Below are positions 33,053 to 41,609 of a DNA stretch of 64,000 nt, piece after piece (the first letter of the stretch is position 1; each line of letters starts with the position of its first letter). Source of the stretch: Streptomyces sp. CGMCC 4.7035 (GTDB lineage Bacteria; Actinomycetota; Actinomycetes; Streptomycetales; Streptomycetaceae). The notes under the pieces are model-generated. The model searched no databases and was not told where the DNA came from. It saw only the letters and a program-made list of their open reading frames with translations. Location: contig NZ_CP134053.1 of NCBI RefSeq assembly GCF_031583065.1, positions 6,613,001 to 6,677,000 on the forward strand. The letters run 5' to 3'. Made by a program: the position numbers and the translations under genes.

Positions 33053-33069
33053 TGCTGGTACTGACAGCA
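33053..33069. promoter_or_regulatory. Inverted repeat in the MFS/regulator intergenic region
   Basis: TGCTG-GTACTGA-CAGCA is a 5-bp inverted repeat with a 7-bp spacer, located midway between the divergent MFS and XRE genes. It is a candidate operator for the adjacent regulator; no promoter elements were assigned. Confidence 0.3.
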
Positions 33070-33119
33070 CCTGGCAGCGGCCGGCTCCGGTCCCGACGAT
33101 GGACTACGGGGGATGGACG

Positions 33120-33998
33120 ATGACGACGACACAGCGCCGCAGGCCGGAGCTGGCCGCTTTCCTGCGCGGCAGGCGGGCCCGGGTGACACCCGCCGACGTG
33201 GGCATGCCGCCGGGGCTGCGGCGCCGGACACCGGGTCTGCGCAGGGAGGAGGTGGCGCAGCTCTCCGGCGTGGGCGTGACCTGGTACACCTGGCTGGAGC
33301 AGGGCCGCCCCATCAACGCCTCGCCGCAGGTCCTGGACGCGGTGGCACGCACCCTGCGCCTGGACCAGCCGGAGCGCGAGCATCTGTACCACTTGGCGGA
33401 GGTGCCCTACGACCAGGGCCCGGAGGGGCTGGCGCAACAGGTCGGCCCGGAGATCCAGACCGTCATCGACACCCTCGACCCGCATCCGGCGGTCGTCTAC
33501 AACTCGCGCTACGACATCCTCGCCACCAACCCCGCCTACAGCCACCTGTTCCGGGTCCCGGCGATCCGGGACATCGGCGTGCCCAACGCGCTGTGGTCGC
33601 TGTTCGGGGTGTCCGAGGAGGCCTGTCCGGTGGTGCACAGGGACAGAGAGCTGCCGGTGATGGTGGCCACCCTGCGCTCCGCGTACGGCAGACACGTGGG
33701 CGAGCCGGCCTGGGAGGACTTCATACGCAGGCTGTCGGCGGCCAGTGAGCACTTCGCCGAGCTGTGGGCGAGCGGCGAGGTGATCCTGCCCGGGCCTCGG
33801 GTGAAGACGTTCCGCCACGACACGGTGGGCGAGTTGCGGATGACCTCGGTATCGCTGTCGGTCGACGGGATGCCGGAGTGCCGGATGGTGGTGTACACGC
33901 CGGATGACGCGGACACACGGGAGAAGGTGGAGCTGCTGAGGGAGCGGAGGGAAAGGCTGTGGCCGCCGTCGGAGACGGCATCGGCCGAGGTGAGGTGA
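33120..33998 (+). CDS. XRE-family regulator with MmyB-like ligand domain
   Basis: The 292-residue protein has an N-terminal helix-turn-helix (PGLRREEVAQLSGVGVTWYT followed by WLEQGR, about residues 40-65) and a C-terminal ligand-binding domain of the MmyB type (PAVVYNSRYDILATNPAYSH, FIRRLSAASEHFAELWASGE). In Streptomyces this family often binds fatty-acid-like or antibiotic-related ligands. ATG 33120 is preceded by GGGGGATGGACG; the upstream ATG at 33099 has no ribosome site. Divergent orientation implies that it controls the MFS exporter and probably itself. Confidence 0.9.
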   Translation: MTTTQRRRPELAAFLRGRRARVTPADVGMPPGLRRRTPGLRREEVAQLSGVGVTWYTWLEQGRPINASPQVLDAVARTLRLDQPEREHLYHLAEVPYDQGPEGLAQQVGPEIQTVIDTLDPHPAVVYNSRYDILATNPAYSHLFRVPAIRDIGVPNALWSLFGVSEEACPVVHRDRELPVMVATLRSAYGRHVGEPAWEDFIRRLSAASEHFAELWASGEVILPGPRVKTFRHDTVGELRMTSVSLSVDGMPECRMVVYTPDDADTREKVELLRERRERLWPPSETASAEVR

Positions 33999-34032
33999 GA
34001 CACAGCACCGAGCAGCGTGCTGGGGCCACATG

Positions 34033-34061
34033 AAAAATCCCGCCCCCAGCGGGGACGGGAT
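34033..34061 (-). terminator. Terminator of the second tRNA-Ala
   Basis: ATCCCGCCCCC-AGC-GGGGACGGGAT pairs over 11 positions with one mismatch, and on the minus strand is followed by TTTTT. It lies 41 bp downstream of the minus-strand tRNA at 34102-34174. Confidence 0.85.
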
Positions 34062-34101
34062 CTTCTCCAGCGATCTTTGACAACTCAAGAGTGTCTGTCT
34101 G

Positions 34102-34174
34102 TGGAGCTAAGGAGAATTGAACTCCTGACCTCCTGCATGCCATGCAGGCGCTCTACCAACTGAGCTATAGCCCC
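34102..34174 (-). tRNA. tRNA-Ala (anticodon GGC), copy 2
   Basis: The 73-nt gene is identical over its full length to the copy at 30819-30891, including anticodon loop ATGGCAT. The identity extends upstream of the 5' end on the minus strand (CTTGNGGCCANGCGGCGGA context with few differences), so the duplicated unit is about 105 bp. CCA is not encoded. Confidence 0.97.
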
Positions 34175-34204
34175 TTGCGGCCACGCGGCGGAGCCGCATG
34201 GTGT

Positions 34205-34227
34205 TTCGCCCCGCTCGGCGGGGCGAA
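34205..34227 (-). terminator. Hairpin downstream of the histidine phosphatase gene
   Basis: TTCGCCCCGC-TCG-GCGGGGCGAA is a perfect 10-bp stem with a 3-base loop, between the tRNA and the phosphatase stop, so it separates the rsfS operon from the tRNA. Confidence 0.85.
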
Positions 34228-34295
34228 CAAGAAGAACTTTAGCCTGCGACCTGCCGGAAAGTGAAATCCGGCTCCCGGCCCGTGGTGAGGAGGTG

Positions 34296-34964
34296 TCAGT
34301 CGTCGTCGCCGAGGACCGGTTCCGGCAGGGTGCCCGCGTTGTGCTCCAGGAGGCGCCAGCCGCGGACGCCTTCGCCGAGAACGGACCAGCAGCAGTTGGA
34401 GAGGCCGCCGAGGCTCTCCCAGTGGCGGGCCTCCAGGCCGAGCAGACGGCCGATGGTGGTGCGGATCGTGCCGCCGTGGCTGACCACCACGAGAGTGCCG
34501 TCCTCGGGGAGCTTCTCGGCGTGCCGCAGCACCACGGGGGCGGCGCGGTCGGCGACCTCGGTCTCCAGTTCGCCGCCGCCGCGGCGGACGGGCTCACCGC
34601 GCTTCCAGGCGGCGTACTCCTGGCCGTGCCGGGCGATGATCTCCTCGTGCGTCAGGCCCTGCCAGACGCCCGCGTACGTCTCGCGCAGGCCCTCGTCGTG
34701 GGTGACCTCAAGGTTCGTGAGAGCGGCCAGCTCGGCGGCCGTGGCCGCGGCGCGCTTGAGGTCGGAGGCGAGGATGGCGTCCGGCTTCAGGGAGGCGAGC
34801 AGACGGGCGGCGCGGCGGGCCTGGCCGACGCCCGTCTCGGTCAGCTCGACGTCCGTGGAGCCCTGGAAGCGGCGCTCCACGTTCCACGACGTCTGGCCGT
34901 GGCGCCACAGGATGAGGCGCCGGCCCCGGCCCTTCTTCCCGGTATCGGCGCCCGTGGCCGTCAC
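34296..34964 (-). CDS. Histidine phosphatase superfamily protein (phosphoglycerate-mutase-like)
   Basis: The 222-residue protein has the catalytic RHG motif (ILWRHGQTSWNVERRFQG), the glutamate-bearing LRETYAGVWQGLTHEEI and the second His in VVVSHGGTIRT. GTG 34964 overlaps the rsfS stop as GTGA. In mycobacteria the gene after rsfS and nadD encodes glucosyl-3-phosphoglycerate phosphatase, so that enzyme is a good candidate by position; the sequence does not distinguish it from related sugar-phosphate or cofactor phosphatases. It ends before a strong hairpin. Confidence 0.87.
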   Translation of the reverse strand: MTATGADTGKKGRGRRLILWRHGQTSWNVERRFQGSTDVELTETGVGQARRAARLLASLKPDAILASDLKRAAATAAELAALTNLEVTHDEGLRETYAGVWQGLTHEEIIARHGQEYAAWKRGEPVRRGGGELETEVADRAAPVVLRHAEKLPEDGTLVVVSHGGTIRTTIGRLLGLEARHWESLGGLSNCCWSVLGEGVRGWRLLEHNAGTLPEPVLGDDD

Positions 34965-35407
34965 CGCAGCTCCCCGCCCAGCTCGGCGGCGTCCTCGGCG
35001 GCCTGCAGCCTGGCGTGCTCCGCAGCCTTGCCGCGGGTGGCCTTGGCGTCGGCGGGCAGCTCCAGCTCGGGGCAGTCCTTCCACAGCCGCTCCAGAGCGT
35101 AGAAGACGCGCTCCTCGCTGTGCTGGACATGCACCACGATGTCGACGTAGTCGAGCAGTACCCAACGGGCCTCGCGGTCGCCCTCGCGGCGCACCGGCTT
35201 GGCGCCGAGTTCCTTGTTGAGCCGCTCCTCGATCTCGTCGACGATGGCCTTGACCTGGCGGTCGCTGGGCGCGGAGGCGAGCAGGAAAGCGTCCGTGATC
35301 GACAGTACGTCGCTGACGTCGTAGGCGATGACGTCATGCGCGAGCTTGTCGGCGGCCGCCTGGGCGGCGGTGTTGATGAGTTCGAGAGAGCGGTCCGTGG
35401 CGGTCAC
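34961..35407 (-). CDS. rsfS: Ribosome silencing factor RsfS
   Basis: The 148-residue protein binds L14 and blocks subunit joining in starvation. The core MTATDRSLELINTAAQAAAD, then VSDVLSITDAFLLASAPSDR and ARWVLLDYVDIVVHVQHSEE, and ERVFYALERLW, matches the RsfS/Iojap family. The start is GTG 35407. The C-terminal 35 residues are Ala/Glu-rich and probably disordered. It is coupled to the phosphatase downstream and lies 111 bp beyond the LytR-type gene, separated by a terminator. Confidence 0.94.
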   Translation of the reverse strand: MTATDRSLELINTAAQAAADKLAHDVIAYDVSDVLSITDAFLLASAPSDRQVKAIVDEIEERLNKELGAKPVRREGDREARWVLLDYVDIVVHVQHSEERVFYALERLWKDCPELELPADAKATRGKAAEHARLQAAEDAAELGGELR

Positions 35408-35478
35408 TACAAGGCTTTCCGTCGGCGGTCAGTGATACCTCAAGGGTCTCACGGACCGCCGACGGCACCCCATGTGAT

Positions 35479-35515
35479 TAAAAGGATCACGCCCCGAGGC
35501 CCCGGGACGTGATCC
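35479..35515 (-). terminator. Intrinsic terminator downstream of the LytR-type gene
   Basis: GGATCACG...CGTGATCC (8-bp stem with a GC-rich partly paired interior) is followed on the minus strand by TTTTAAT, a U-run. It lies four bases past the stop of the LytR-type gene, so transcription from that gene should end before rsfS. Confidence 0.85.
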
Positions 35516-35518
35516 GCG

Positions 35519-37309
35519 TCACGACGACGGCTTGTAGTTCTGGCCGAGGACGACCGAGACGTTGGCGTTCGACGTGACCTTGCCCTTCTTCACCGAGCTG
35601 GTGGGCAGGCCCAGGGTCTTGGCGACCTCGATCGCGTTCTCCTTGTCGCGGTCGTCGGCGTAGGTGATCTCGGACACGGCCTGGGTGGTGCCGGTGCCGG
35701 CGTCGATGAAGGTGTAGCCGCCGTTGACGATGACGACGCGGACCTTGTCGGTGGTGTCCTTGGCGCCGGTGGCGTTCTTGATGCCGACCCGCACGGCGTC
35801 CCCGGCCTGGGGGCTCTTCACGGTGCCGCCGAGCAGGTTCTTGACCACCGTGTCGGTGGCCTTCTCCCCGACGGTGCCATCGGACTGGACCGGCAGCAGC
35901 TCGGTCTTGTACTCGCCCTCCTTGGCGTGCTCGGCGAGCTTGGCGAGGAAGCTGCCGAGGTCCTTGTCGGTGAGGGACGGGTCGAGGATCTGCGCGAGCG
36001 TCTGCACGGTGATCGTCGCGGCCTGCGGGTCGGAGGACATCTTGCGCAGCACGCTCTGCATGACCTGGCCGAACCGCTCCAGCTGGGCGTCCTGGGACTC
36101 GCCGGAGGCCCGGTAGGTGGCGTACGCGACGGCCATCTTGCCGCTGAGGGTCTGGTTCTCGCCCTTGTGCACCAGGGGCGTGCCGCTCTTCTTCTTGGCG
36201 TCCGGGTCGGGGACGTCGGCGTTGGTGGTGACCTCGATGTTGCCGACGAGTTCGACGAGGTTGTTCAGGTACGGGGTGTCCAGGCGCCAGGTGCCCTCGA
36301 TCTTGGTGCCGAGGACGGAGTCGATGGAGTCGCCGGTACCGGAGGAGCCGTCGTCGGCGACCGATTTGGCGAGGGTGGTCGTGGTGCCGTCGTCGGTCGT
36401 CAGAGCAAGGGAGTTGGGCAGCAGGACGGTGGCGCCCTGCTTGGTGGTGGTGTTGTCGACGAGCAGCGCGGTGGAGGTGCCGCCACCCTTGGTGTTGTGC
36501 AGGTGGACGATGATCACGTCGCGGTTCTGGGCGCCCGCGGCCGTCGTCGTGCCGGACTTGCCGCCGCCGGAGGAGGTGCCGGGCAGCTTGCCCGCGTACC
36601 AGAGGTAGCCGACACCGCCGACGGCCACCAGGGCGAGGACCACGACGAGGGTGACTATCCGGCTGCGGGCACGGCGCCTGGCCTCCTCGCGGCGCTCGGT
36701 GCGGTTCTCGGTGAAATTCAGCCAGTCGATGACGTCTTCGGAGTTGCCGTCGGGCTCCTCGACGAAGGCGAACTGCTCGGTGCGGTAGTCGCGGTCGCCG
36801 CGCGGCTCCTCCTCGGCGGCGTCCTCCACCCGCCCGGCCGCACCCCCGTCGGCAAGGCCGGCCGCACCTCCCCGGCGCCCCGACCCGCTCTCGGCCGGGC
36901 CGGCCTGCTGCGGGATGTAGGGGGTCTGTTCGGCAACTCGCGGTTGATGTCCGCTGGTTGCGGTCTGGCCGTACGGGTCGTAGCCACCACCGGCGGTGGT
37001 GGTGCCGTACGGGGCGTAGGGGTCGTAGGGACCCATGGACGGCTGCTGACCGGTGTCATGGGGGGACACAGGCTGCTGCTGACCGGTGTCATACGGCGCC
37101 ATGGGCTGCTGCGGCCCGGTCGCGTACGGGTCGTAGCCGTAGCCCTGGTGCTGCTGGTGCTGCTGCGCGCCGTAAGGGTCATAGCCCTGCGGGGACTGCT
37201 GTGGGGTCTGCTGCGCGGACACCTGCCGGTACACAGGCTGCCCGAACTCGTCGTAGCCGACGAGCTCGTACGGGTCGCCGCCCGCGTACCCGTCGTATCG
37301 GTCGTTCAC
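35519..37309 (-). CDS. LytR-type (LCP-like) envelope protein with N-terminal disordered region and C-terminal LytR_C domain
   Basis: The 596-residue protein starts at GTG 37309, with GAGGGG upstream. Residues 1-190 are Tyr/Pro/Gln/Gly-rich (for example YDPYATGPQQPMAPYDTGQQ), a cytoplasmic disordered tail. One membrane helix (IVTLVVVLALVAVGGVGYLW, about 217-238) follows, then an extracytoplasmic LCP-like domain (about 260-470) and a LytR_C domain near the end (VRVVIVNGGYTFIDAG). Canonical LCP residues (the Arg/Asp-containing SDTIMLV and RDS/T motifs) are not obvious. By position it corresponds to SCO2578 of S. coelicolor, reported as a wall-glycopolymer transferase (PdtA); assignment rests on synteny recollection. 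It is translated 16 bp after nadD. Confidence 0.8.
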   Translation of the reverse strand: MNDRYDGYAGGDPYELVGYDEFGQPVYRQVSAQQTPQQSPQGYDPYGAQQHQQHQGYGYDPYATGPQQPMAPYDTGQQQPVSPHDTGQQPSMGPYDPYAPYGTTTAGGGYDPYGQTATSGHQPRVAEQTPYIPQQAGPAESGSGRRGGAAGLADGGAAGRVEDAAEEEPRGDRDYRTEQFAFVEEPDGNSEDVIDWLNFTENRTERREEARRRARSRIVTLVVVLALVAVGGVGYLWYAGKLPGTSSGGGKSGTTTAAGAQNRDVIIVHLHNTKGGGTSTALLVDNTTTKQGATVLLPNSLALTTDDGTTTTLAKSVADDGSSGTGDSIDSVLGTKIEGTWRLDTPYLNNLVELVGNIEVTTNADVPDPDAKKKSGTPLVHKGENQTLSGKMAVAYATYRASGESQDAQLERFGQVMQSVLRKMSSDPQAATITVQTLAQILDPSLTDKDLGSFLAKLAEHAKEGEYKTELLPVQSDGTVGEKATDTVVKNLLGGTVKSPQAGDAVRVGIKNATGAKDTTDKVRVVIVNGGYTFIDAGTGTTQAVSEITYADDRDKENAIEVAKTLGLPTSSVKKGKVTSNANVSVVLGQNYKPSS

Positions 37310-37325
37310 CGGTGCCCCTCTCGGC

Positions 37326-37973
37326 TCACTCGCCGCGGTACAGCTGCCGTTTGTCGATGTAGCGCACCACGCCGTCCGGCACCAGATACCAGACGGGCTC
37401 GCCCTTGGCGACTCTCGCACGACAGTCTGTGGACGAGATGGCGAGCGCGGGAACCTCTACCAGCGAGACACCGCCCTCGGGCAGGCCCGGGTCCGCCAGG
37501 GTGTGACCGGGGCGGGTGACTCCGATGAAGTGCGCGAGGGAGAACAGTTCTTCCGTGTAGCGCCAGGTGAGGATCTGGCCGAGCGCGTCGGCACCGGTGA
37601 TGAAGAAGAGGTCGGTGTCGGGGTTGAGGGCCTTCAGATCGCGCAGGGTGTCCGTGGTGTAGGTGGGTCCACCGCGGTCGATGTCGATGCGGCTGACCGA
37701 GAACTGGGGGTTCTCGGCGGTCGCGATGACCGTCATCAGATAGCGGTCCTCGGCCGGGCTGACCGCGCGGTCGGTCTTCTGCCACGGCTGGCCCGTGGGC
37801 ACGAAGACCACCTCGTCGAGGTGGAACTGCGCGGCGACCTCACTGGCCGCGACGAGATGACCGTGGTGGATCGGGTCAAATGTTCCGCCCATGACGCCGA
37901 GGCGGCGTTTGCCCGGGTTCGACGGCCCCATTCCGGGGCCGGGTCCCGTGCCCTTCGCCGGACCGGTGGGCAT
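37326..37973 (-). CDS. nadD: Nicotinate-nucleotide adenylyltransferase
   Basis: The 215-residue enzyme makes deamido-NAD from nicotinate mononucleotide and ATP. Motifs are [20 protein letters not shown] (the HIGH-like HxGH), [12 protein letters not shown], and [20 protein letters not shown] near the C-terminus (ISSTxxR). ATG 37973 has a GGGAG six bases upstream; ATG 37988 is an alternative. It is the first gene of a nadD, LytR-type gene pair; rsfS and the phosphatase follow beyond a terminator. This order is conserved in actinobacteria. Confidence 0.94.
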   Translation of the reverse strand: MPTGPAKGTGPGPGMGPSNPGKRRLGVMGGTFDPIHHGHLVAASEVAAQFHLDEVVFVPTGQPWQKTDRAVSPAEDRYLMTVIATAENPQFSVSRIDIDRGGPTYTTDTLRDLKALNPDTDLFFITGADALGQILTWRYTEELFSLAHFIGVTRPGHTLADPGLPEGGVSLVEVPALAISSTDCRARVAKGEPVWYLVPDGVVRYIDKRQLYRGE

Positions 37974-38070
37974 GTGCTGCTCTCCCATGCGTGCAGACCC
38001 TACCGGCCCGGCCACCGGGCACCGGCCGACAGGCCCCCGAGGGCGGCCGGGACCGGGCCCTGTGCCGGAC

Positions 38071-38226
38071 TCAGCGGTCGCGGTTGAAGCGGGTGGTGAT
38101 CCACAGCAGCAGGAGGAGGATGACGAGGGCCGATCCGCCCGTCATGAAGGGGCTGATGCTCGCGTGGCGCTCTCCTTCGCCCTCGGCGAGGGTGGCCAAC
38201 TGGGCAGCGGTGCTGTGGAAGCTCAT
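38071..38226 (-). CDS. 51-residue membrane protein
   Basis: The frame begins [20 protein letters not shown], then has one membrane helix (about residues 28-45, [14 protein letters not shown]) and ends in the basic tail RFNRDR. It lies 97 bp upstream of nadD on the same strand. There is no strong ribosome site, but the composition and third-position GC fit a real gene, and its length and layout parallel the neighbour at 38404. I do not recognise a family. Probable topology is N-out with a cytoplasmic Arg-rich end. Confidence 0.7.
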   Translation of the reverse strand: MSFHSTAAQLATLAEGEGERHASISPFMTGGSALVILLLLLWITTRFNRDR

Positions 38227-38403
38227 CTTCGGCAGAACCTATCCGGTGTGGGCGGGATAAAGACGTCGGCTCATCGTAAGCGGGTGTCTGCGCACCGATC
38301 ACGCCGACTCCGCCGTTGGGGAGGGCGCTGGGGAGGCGGCCGCCCGGGGCGCCCGCGGAACCGAGCGGCCCTGCGGCCGGCCGGAACCCTGTACGCGCAC
38401 CCG

Positions 38404-38562
38404 TCAGTGGTCCTTGCGCCGGTACCCCCGCAGCAGGAACCACGCGGTCAGGGCGCAGCCGACGACCATCACGATCAGCACGACGCGGAGCAAGTTGCCC
38501 GAGCCCTGCCGGTCGGCTGCCAGTGTGGCCTCGGAGAGCCAGGCGGCGGTGATGTGCTCCAT
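38404..38562 (-). CDS. 52-residue membrane protein
   Basis: The frame starts MEHITAAWLSEATLAADRQG, with a single membrane helix (about residues 23-40, VVLIVMVVGCALTAWFLL) and basic tail RGYRRKDH. AGGAG lies eight bases before ATG 38562, a good ribosome site. It is the second of two tiny single-helix proteins in a row with the same arrangement (short acidic or neutral start, helix, basic end). No family recognised. Confidence 0.75.
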   Translation of the reverse strand: MEHITAAWLSEATLAADRQGSGNLLRVVLIVMVVGCALTAWFLLRGYRRKDH

Positions 38563-38736
38563 GGGATCGCTCCTAACGGTGTGCTGCCCTGTCACCGTAT
38601 CTCCGCCTACGCTGGATTCCGCTTCGGGGGCACAACGGGTCCGGGCGCACCGCGCGGACCCGGGGCGGGCAGGCGCACACGCGCGACCGGCCGATGATCA
38701 ACCGCACAGTGAGCCATCAGACACATGGGGGAACAC

Positions 38737-39879
38737 ATGTCCGACGACGGTCACGAGCAGAACGGGCACGAGAACGTGCCGAGCAGGCGGCGCAGGCGTT
38801 TCCAGGGGATCTCCTCGCGCGCGTACGAACACCCGGCGGACCGTTCGGCCCTGGTGGCCCTGCGCAAGCTCAGCGGCTTCGACACGGTCTTCAAGGCGCT
38901 CAGCGGTCTGCTGCCCGAGCGCAGCCTGCGGCTGCTGTTCCTCTCCGACTCGGTACGGGTCTCGGACGCGCAGTTCGCCCACCTCAACGAGATGCTGCGG
39001 GACGCCTGTTACATCCTGGACCTGGAGAAGGTCCCACCGATGTACGTCACCCAGGACCCGCAGCCGAACGCGATGTGCATCGGCCTCGACGAGCCGATCA
39101 TCGTCGTCACGACGGGGCTCGTGGAGCTGCTGGACGAGGAGGAGATGCGGGCGGTCGTCGGGCACGAGGTGGGGCACGCGCTGTCCGGCCACGCCGTCTA
39201 CCGGACCATCCTGCTGTTCCTGACCAACCTCGCGATCCGGGTGGCCTGGATACCGCTGGGCAACCTCGCGATCATGGCGATCGTGACCGCGCTGCGGGAG
39301 TGGTTCCGCAAGTCGGAGTTGTCGGCCGACCGGGCCGGGCTCCTGGTCGGGCAGGATTTGCAGGCCTCGATGCGCGGGCTGATGAAGATCGCGGGCGGCA
39401 ACCACCTGCACGAGATGAACGTGGACGCGTTCCTGGAACAGGCCGAGGAGTACGACGCAGGGGGCGACCTGCGCGACTCCGTGCTGAAGATCCTCAACGT
39501 GCTGCCGCGCACCCACCCCTTCGCCGTGGTCCGCGCGGCCGAGCTGAAGAACTGGGCCGCCTCCCGTGACTACCAGCGGATCATGGACGGTCACTACTCG
39601 CGGCGCAGCGAGGACAAGGACACCTCGGTGTCGGACTCCTTCCGACAGTCGGCGGCCAGCTACGCGAGCGATGTGAAGCAGTCCAAGGACCCGCTGATGA
39701 AGCTGGTCACCGACCTCGCGGGCGGTGCGGGCGACCTCGGCGGCCGGGTCCGGCGCGGTTTCGCCGGCTTCGCAAGCAGCGCGCCCAAGGACGCGCCGAG
39801 CCAGCCGCACGACGGCCGTCCGGCCGACGACAGCCGTCCGGCCGACGACGGCCCCGACGGCCCCGACGGCGACGATTGA
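38737..39879 (+). CDS. M48-family zinc metalloprotease
   Basis: The 380-residue protein contains VVGHEVGHALSGHA (HEVGH, residues 143-147) and ELSADRAG with the third zinc ligand Glu, as in M48 (HtpX/Ste24-like) peptidases. A hydrophobic stretch follows the active site (LLFLTNLAIRVAWIPLGNLA). The C-terminal 80 residues are Arg/Asp/Pro-rich and end in a run of Asp-rich repeats (SQPHDGRPADDSRPADD). ATG 38737 has GGGGGA upstream. It is divergent from the small membrane-protein genes. M48 proteins act in membrane protein quality control; a substrate is not evident. Confidence 0.88.
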   Translation: MSDDGHEQNGHENVPSRRRRRFQGISSRAYEHPADRSALVALRKLSGFDTVFKALSGLLPERSLRLLFLSDSVRVSDAQFAHLNEMLRDACYILDLEKVPPMYVTQDPQPNAMCIGLDEPIIVVTTGLVELLDEEEMRAVVGHEVGHALSGHAVYRTILLFLTNLAIRVAWIPLGNLAIMAIVTALREWFRKSELSADRAGLLVGQDLQASMRGLMKIAGGNHLHEMNVDAFLEQAEEYDAGGDLRDSVLKILNVLPRTHPFAVVRAAELKNWAASRDYQRIMDGHYSRRSEDKDTSVSDSFRQSAASYASDVKQSKDPLMKLVTDLAGGAGDLGGRVRRGFAGFASSAPKDAPSQPHDGRPADDSRPADDGPDGPDGDD

Positions 39880-39929
39880 TCACGCCGTGCCGGGGCCTTC
39901 CACGGACGGAAGGACCCGGCACGAGCACG

Positions 39930-40262
<333 letters not shown>

Positions 40263-40387
40263 CCCGGCACGCCCCATCGGCTCGGGGTGCCGGAAGACCG
40301 ACCCGGGTCCCCGAAGGCCGGGGGGGCGCACCCATCTCGGTCAAGCGCGATGGCGGCGGTGCCGAGGGGCGCGTCCGCCGCAGGCCC

Positions 40388-41455
40388 TCACGTCTTCGGC
40401 TGGGCGCTCGTTGCCAGGGAGCCGCACAGGGCCGTGGCGCTGTCCGTGGCGTACGGGTCGGTGCCGGCCGGGCGGCCCGCCTTGGCTGTCTGGCCCGCGA
40501 GCAGAGGGTGCAGATGGTTCGCCGAGTCGTCGGCGCAGGAGAGCGGGCCGGCCTGGACGTAGGAGGCGACCAGCGCGACCTGGCGCATGCGCAGGTCGTC
40601 GCGGTCGAAGCGGAAGGTCAGCTCGCGCCGCACCGTGAACAGCGAGGCCTTCGCCTTCGCATCGGAGCCGGTCGGCTTCAGCGCGTACACCAGGGTGTGG
40701 TCGGCGCTGACCTCCAGCCTGTCGGAGTTGATCTCCGTGGCCTGCAGCATGCCCTGGACACGGATCTTGCGGTCGGCCAGCTGGGCGCGGGACGGGTCGA
40801 AGCGGACCAGCCAGCCGGTGGGCGCGTGCCGCCCGTCCGCGGCCGGATGGGTGAAGCTCAGGTCGAACTGGTCGAGCTGCTGGGGGTCGAGCAGGACCCG
40901 TACCGGACGCACGGTGCCTCCGGTGAGCACGGACGGGTCGAGCGAGGACTCGACGACGTAGTCCTTGGCGGTGGTCAGGGCGGAGACGACCTGGCTCTCG
41001 GAGAAGTGGACGGTGCGCCGGACGGCGGGCAGGGTGATGCCCTCCGCGCCGACGCGGAACTGAGCGGCGGGGCTGTGCGCGTACAGTGCCTCGGGGTCGG
41101 TGGAGCCGGGCACGGCGGCCTGCGGCGCCAGGGGTATCACCGTCATCCGCAGCGGCTCGACGGGCTGCGCCTTGGACGACTGGTAGGGGTGGCGCACGCC
41201 CATGTAGACGGCGGTGCCGAAGGCGAGCGCGATCAGCAGGACGAGGATCAGCGCCTGCCGGGGCAGTCCGCGGTGCAGCGGCGGGCGGCGCCGTACAGCC
41301 GGGGCGTGGTCGGCCATACGCTCCTGGGCAGAGTACTCCTGGAGGCGGGCAGCCCGGACGAACGACTCGTCGAACACGACGGATCGGTACTCGTCCTCGC
41401 CACCACCGGGAGCACCCTCGGGCGTCCCCTCAGGTGGGTCTCCAGGCCCGCCCAT
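40388..41455 (-). CDS. Single-pass membrane protein with SVVFDExFVRAA motif (paralogue A)
   Basis: The 355-residue protein has a cytoplasmic N-terminus containing SVVFDESFVRAA (residues 25-36), a Pro-rich stretch, one membrane helix (residues 68-88, LILVLLIALAFGTAVYMGV) and a 260-residue extracytoplasmic domain with two Cys near its end (LSCADDS and ALCGSL) that could form a disulfide. The neighbouring gene at 41610 shares the motif and layout. TACTCT lies six bases before ATG 41455, a leaderless signal. By position it corresponds to SCO2583 or SCO2584 of S. coelicolor; function is not firmly known to me. Confidence 0.82.
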   Translation of the reverse strand: MGGPGDPPEGTPEGAPGGGEDEYRSVVFDESFVRAARLQEYSAQERMADHAPAVRRRPPLHRGLPRQALILVLLIALAFGTAVYMGVRHPYQSSKAQPVEPLRMTVIPLAPQAAVPGSTDPEALYAHSPAAQFRVGAEGITLPAVRRTVHFSESQVVSALTTAKDYVVESSLDPSVLTGGTVRPVRVLLDPQQLDQFDLSFTHPAADGRHAPTGWLVRFDPSRAQLADRKIRVQGMLQATEINSDRLEVSADHTLVYALKPTGSDAKAKASLFTVRRELTFRFDRDDLRMRQVALVASYVQAGPLSCADDSANHLHPLLAGQTAKAGRPAGTDPYATDSATALCGSLATSAQPKT

Positions 41456-41609
41456 ACTTTCAGAGTAGGTCTCCCGGAGCTCAGGTAAACGCCCTGCTAC
41501 ACGACAAGTTCTGACAGGTTCTCACCAGGTTTTCGAACGGGTGTCGAATCCCGGAGCGGGGCGGGTTCCCCGATCGCCCGCGAGCTTGTGGAACGCCCGG
41601 TTCAGGGGC

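Noticed and set aside
30819..34174. Integrated element bounded by tRNA att sites.
   Set aside because: No integrase, excisionase or replication gene lies between; whole tRNA genes rather than att fragments are duplicated.
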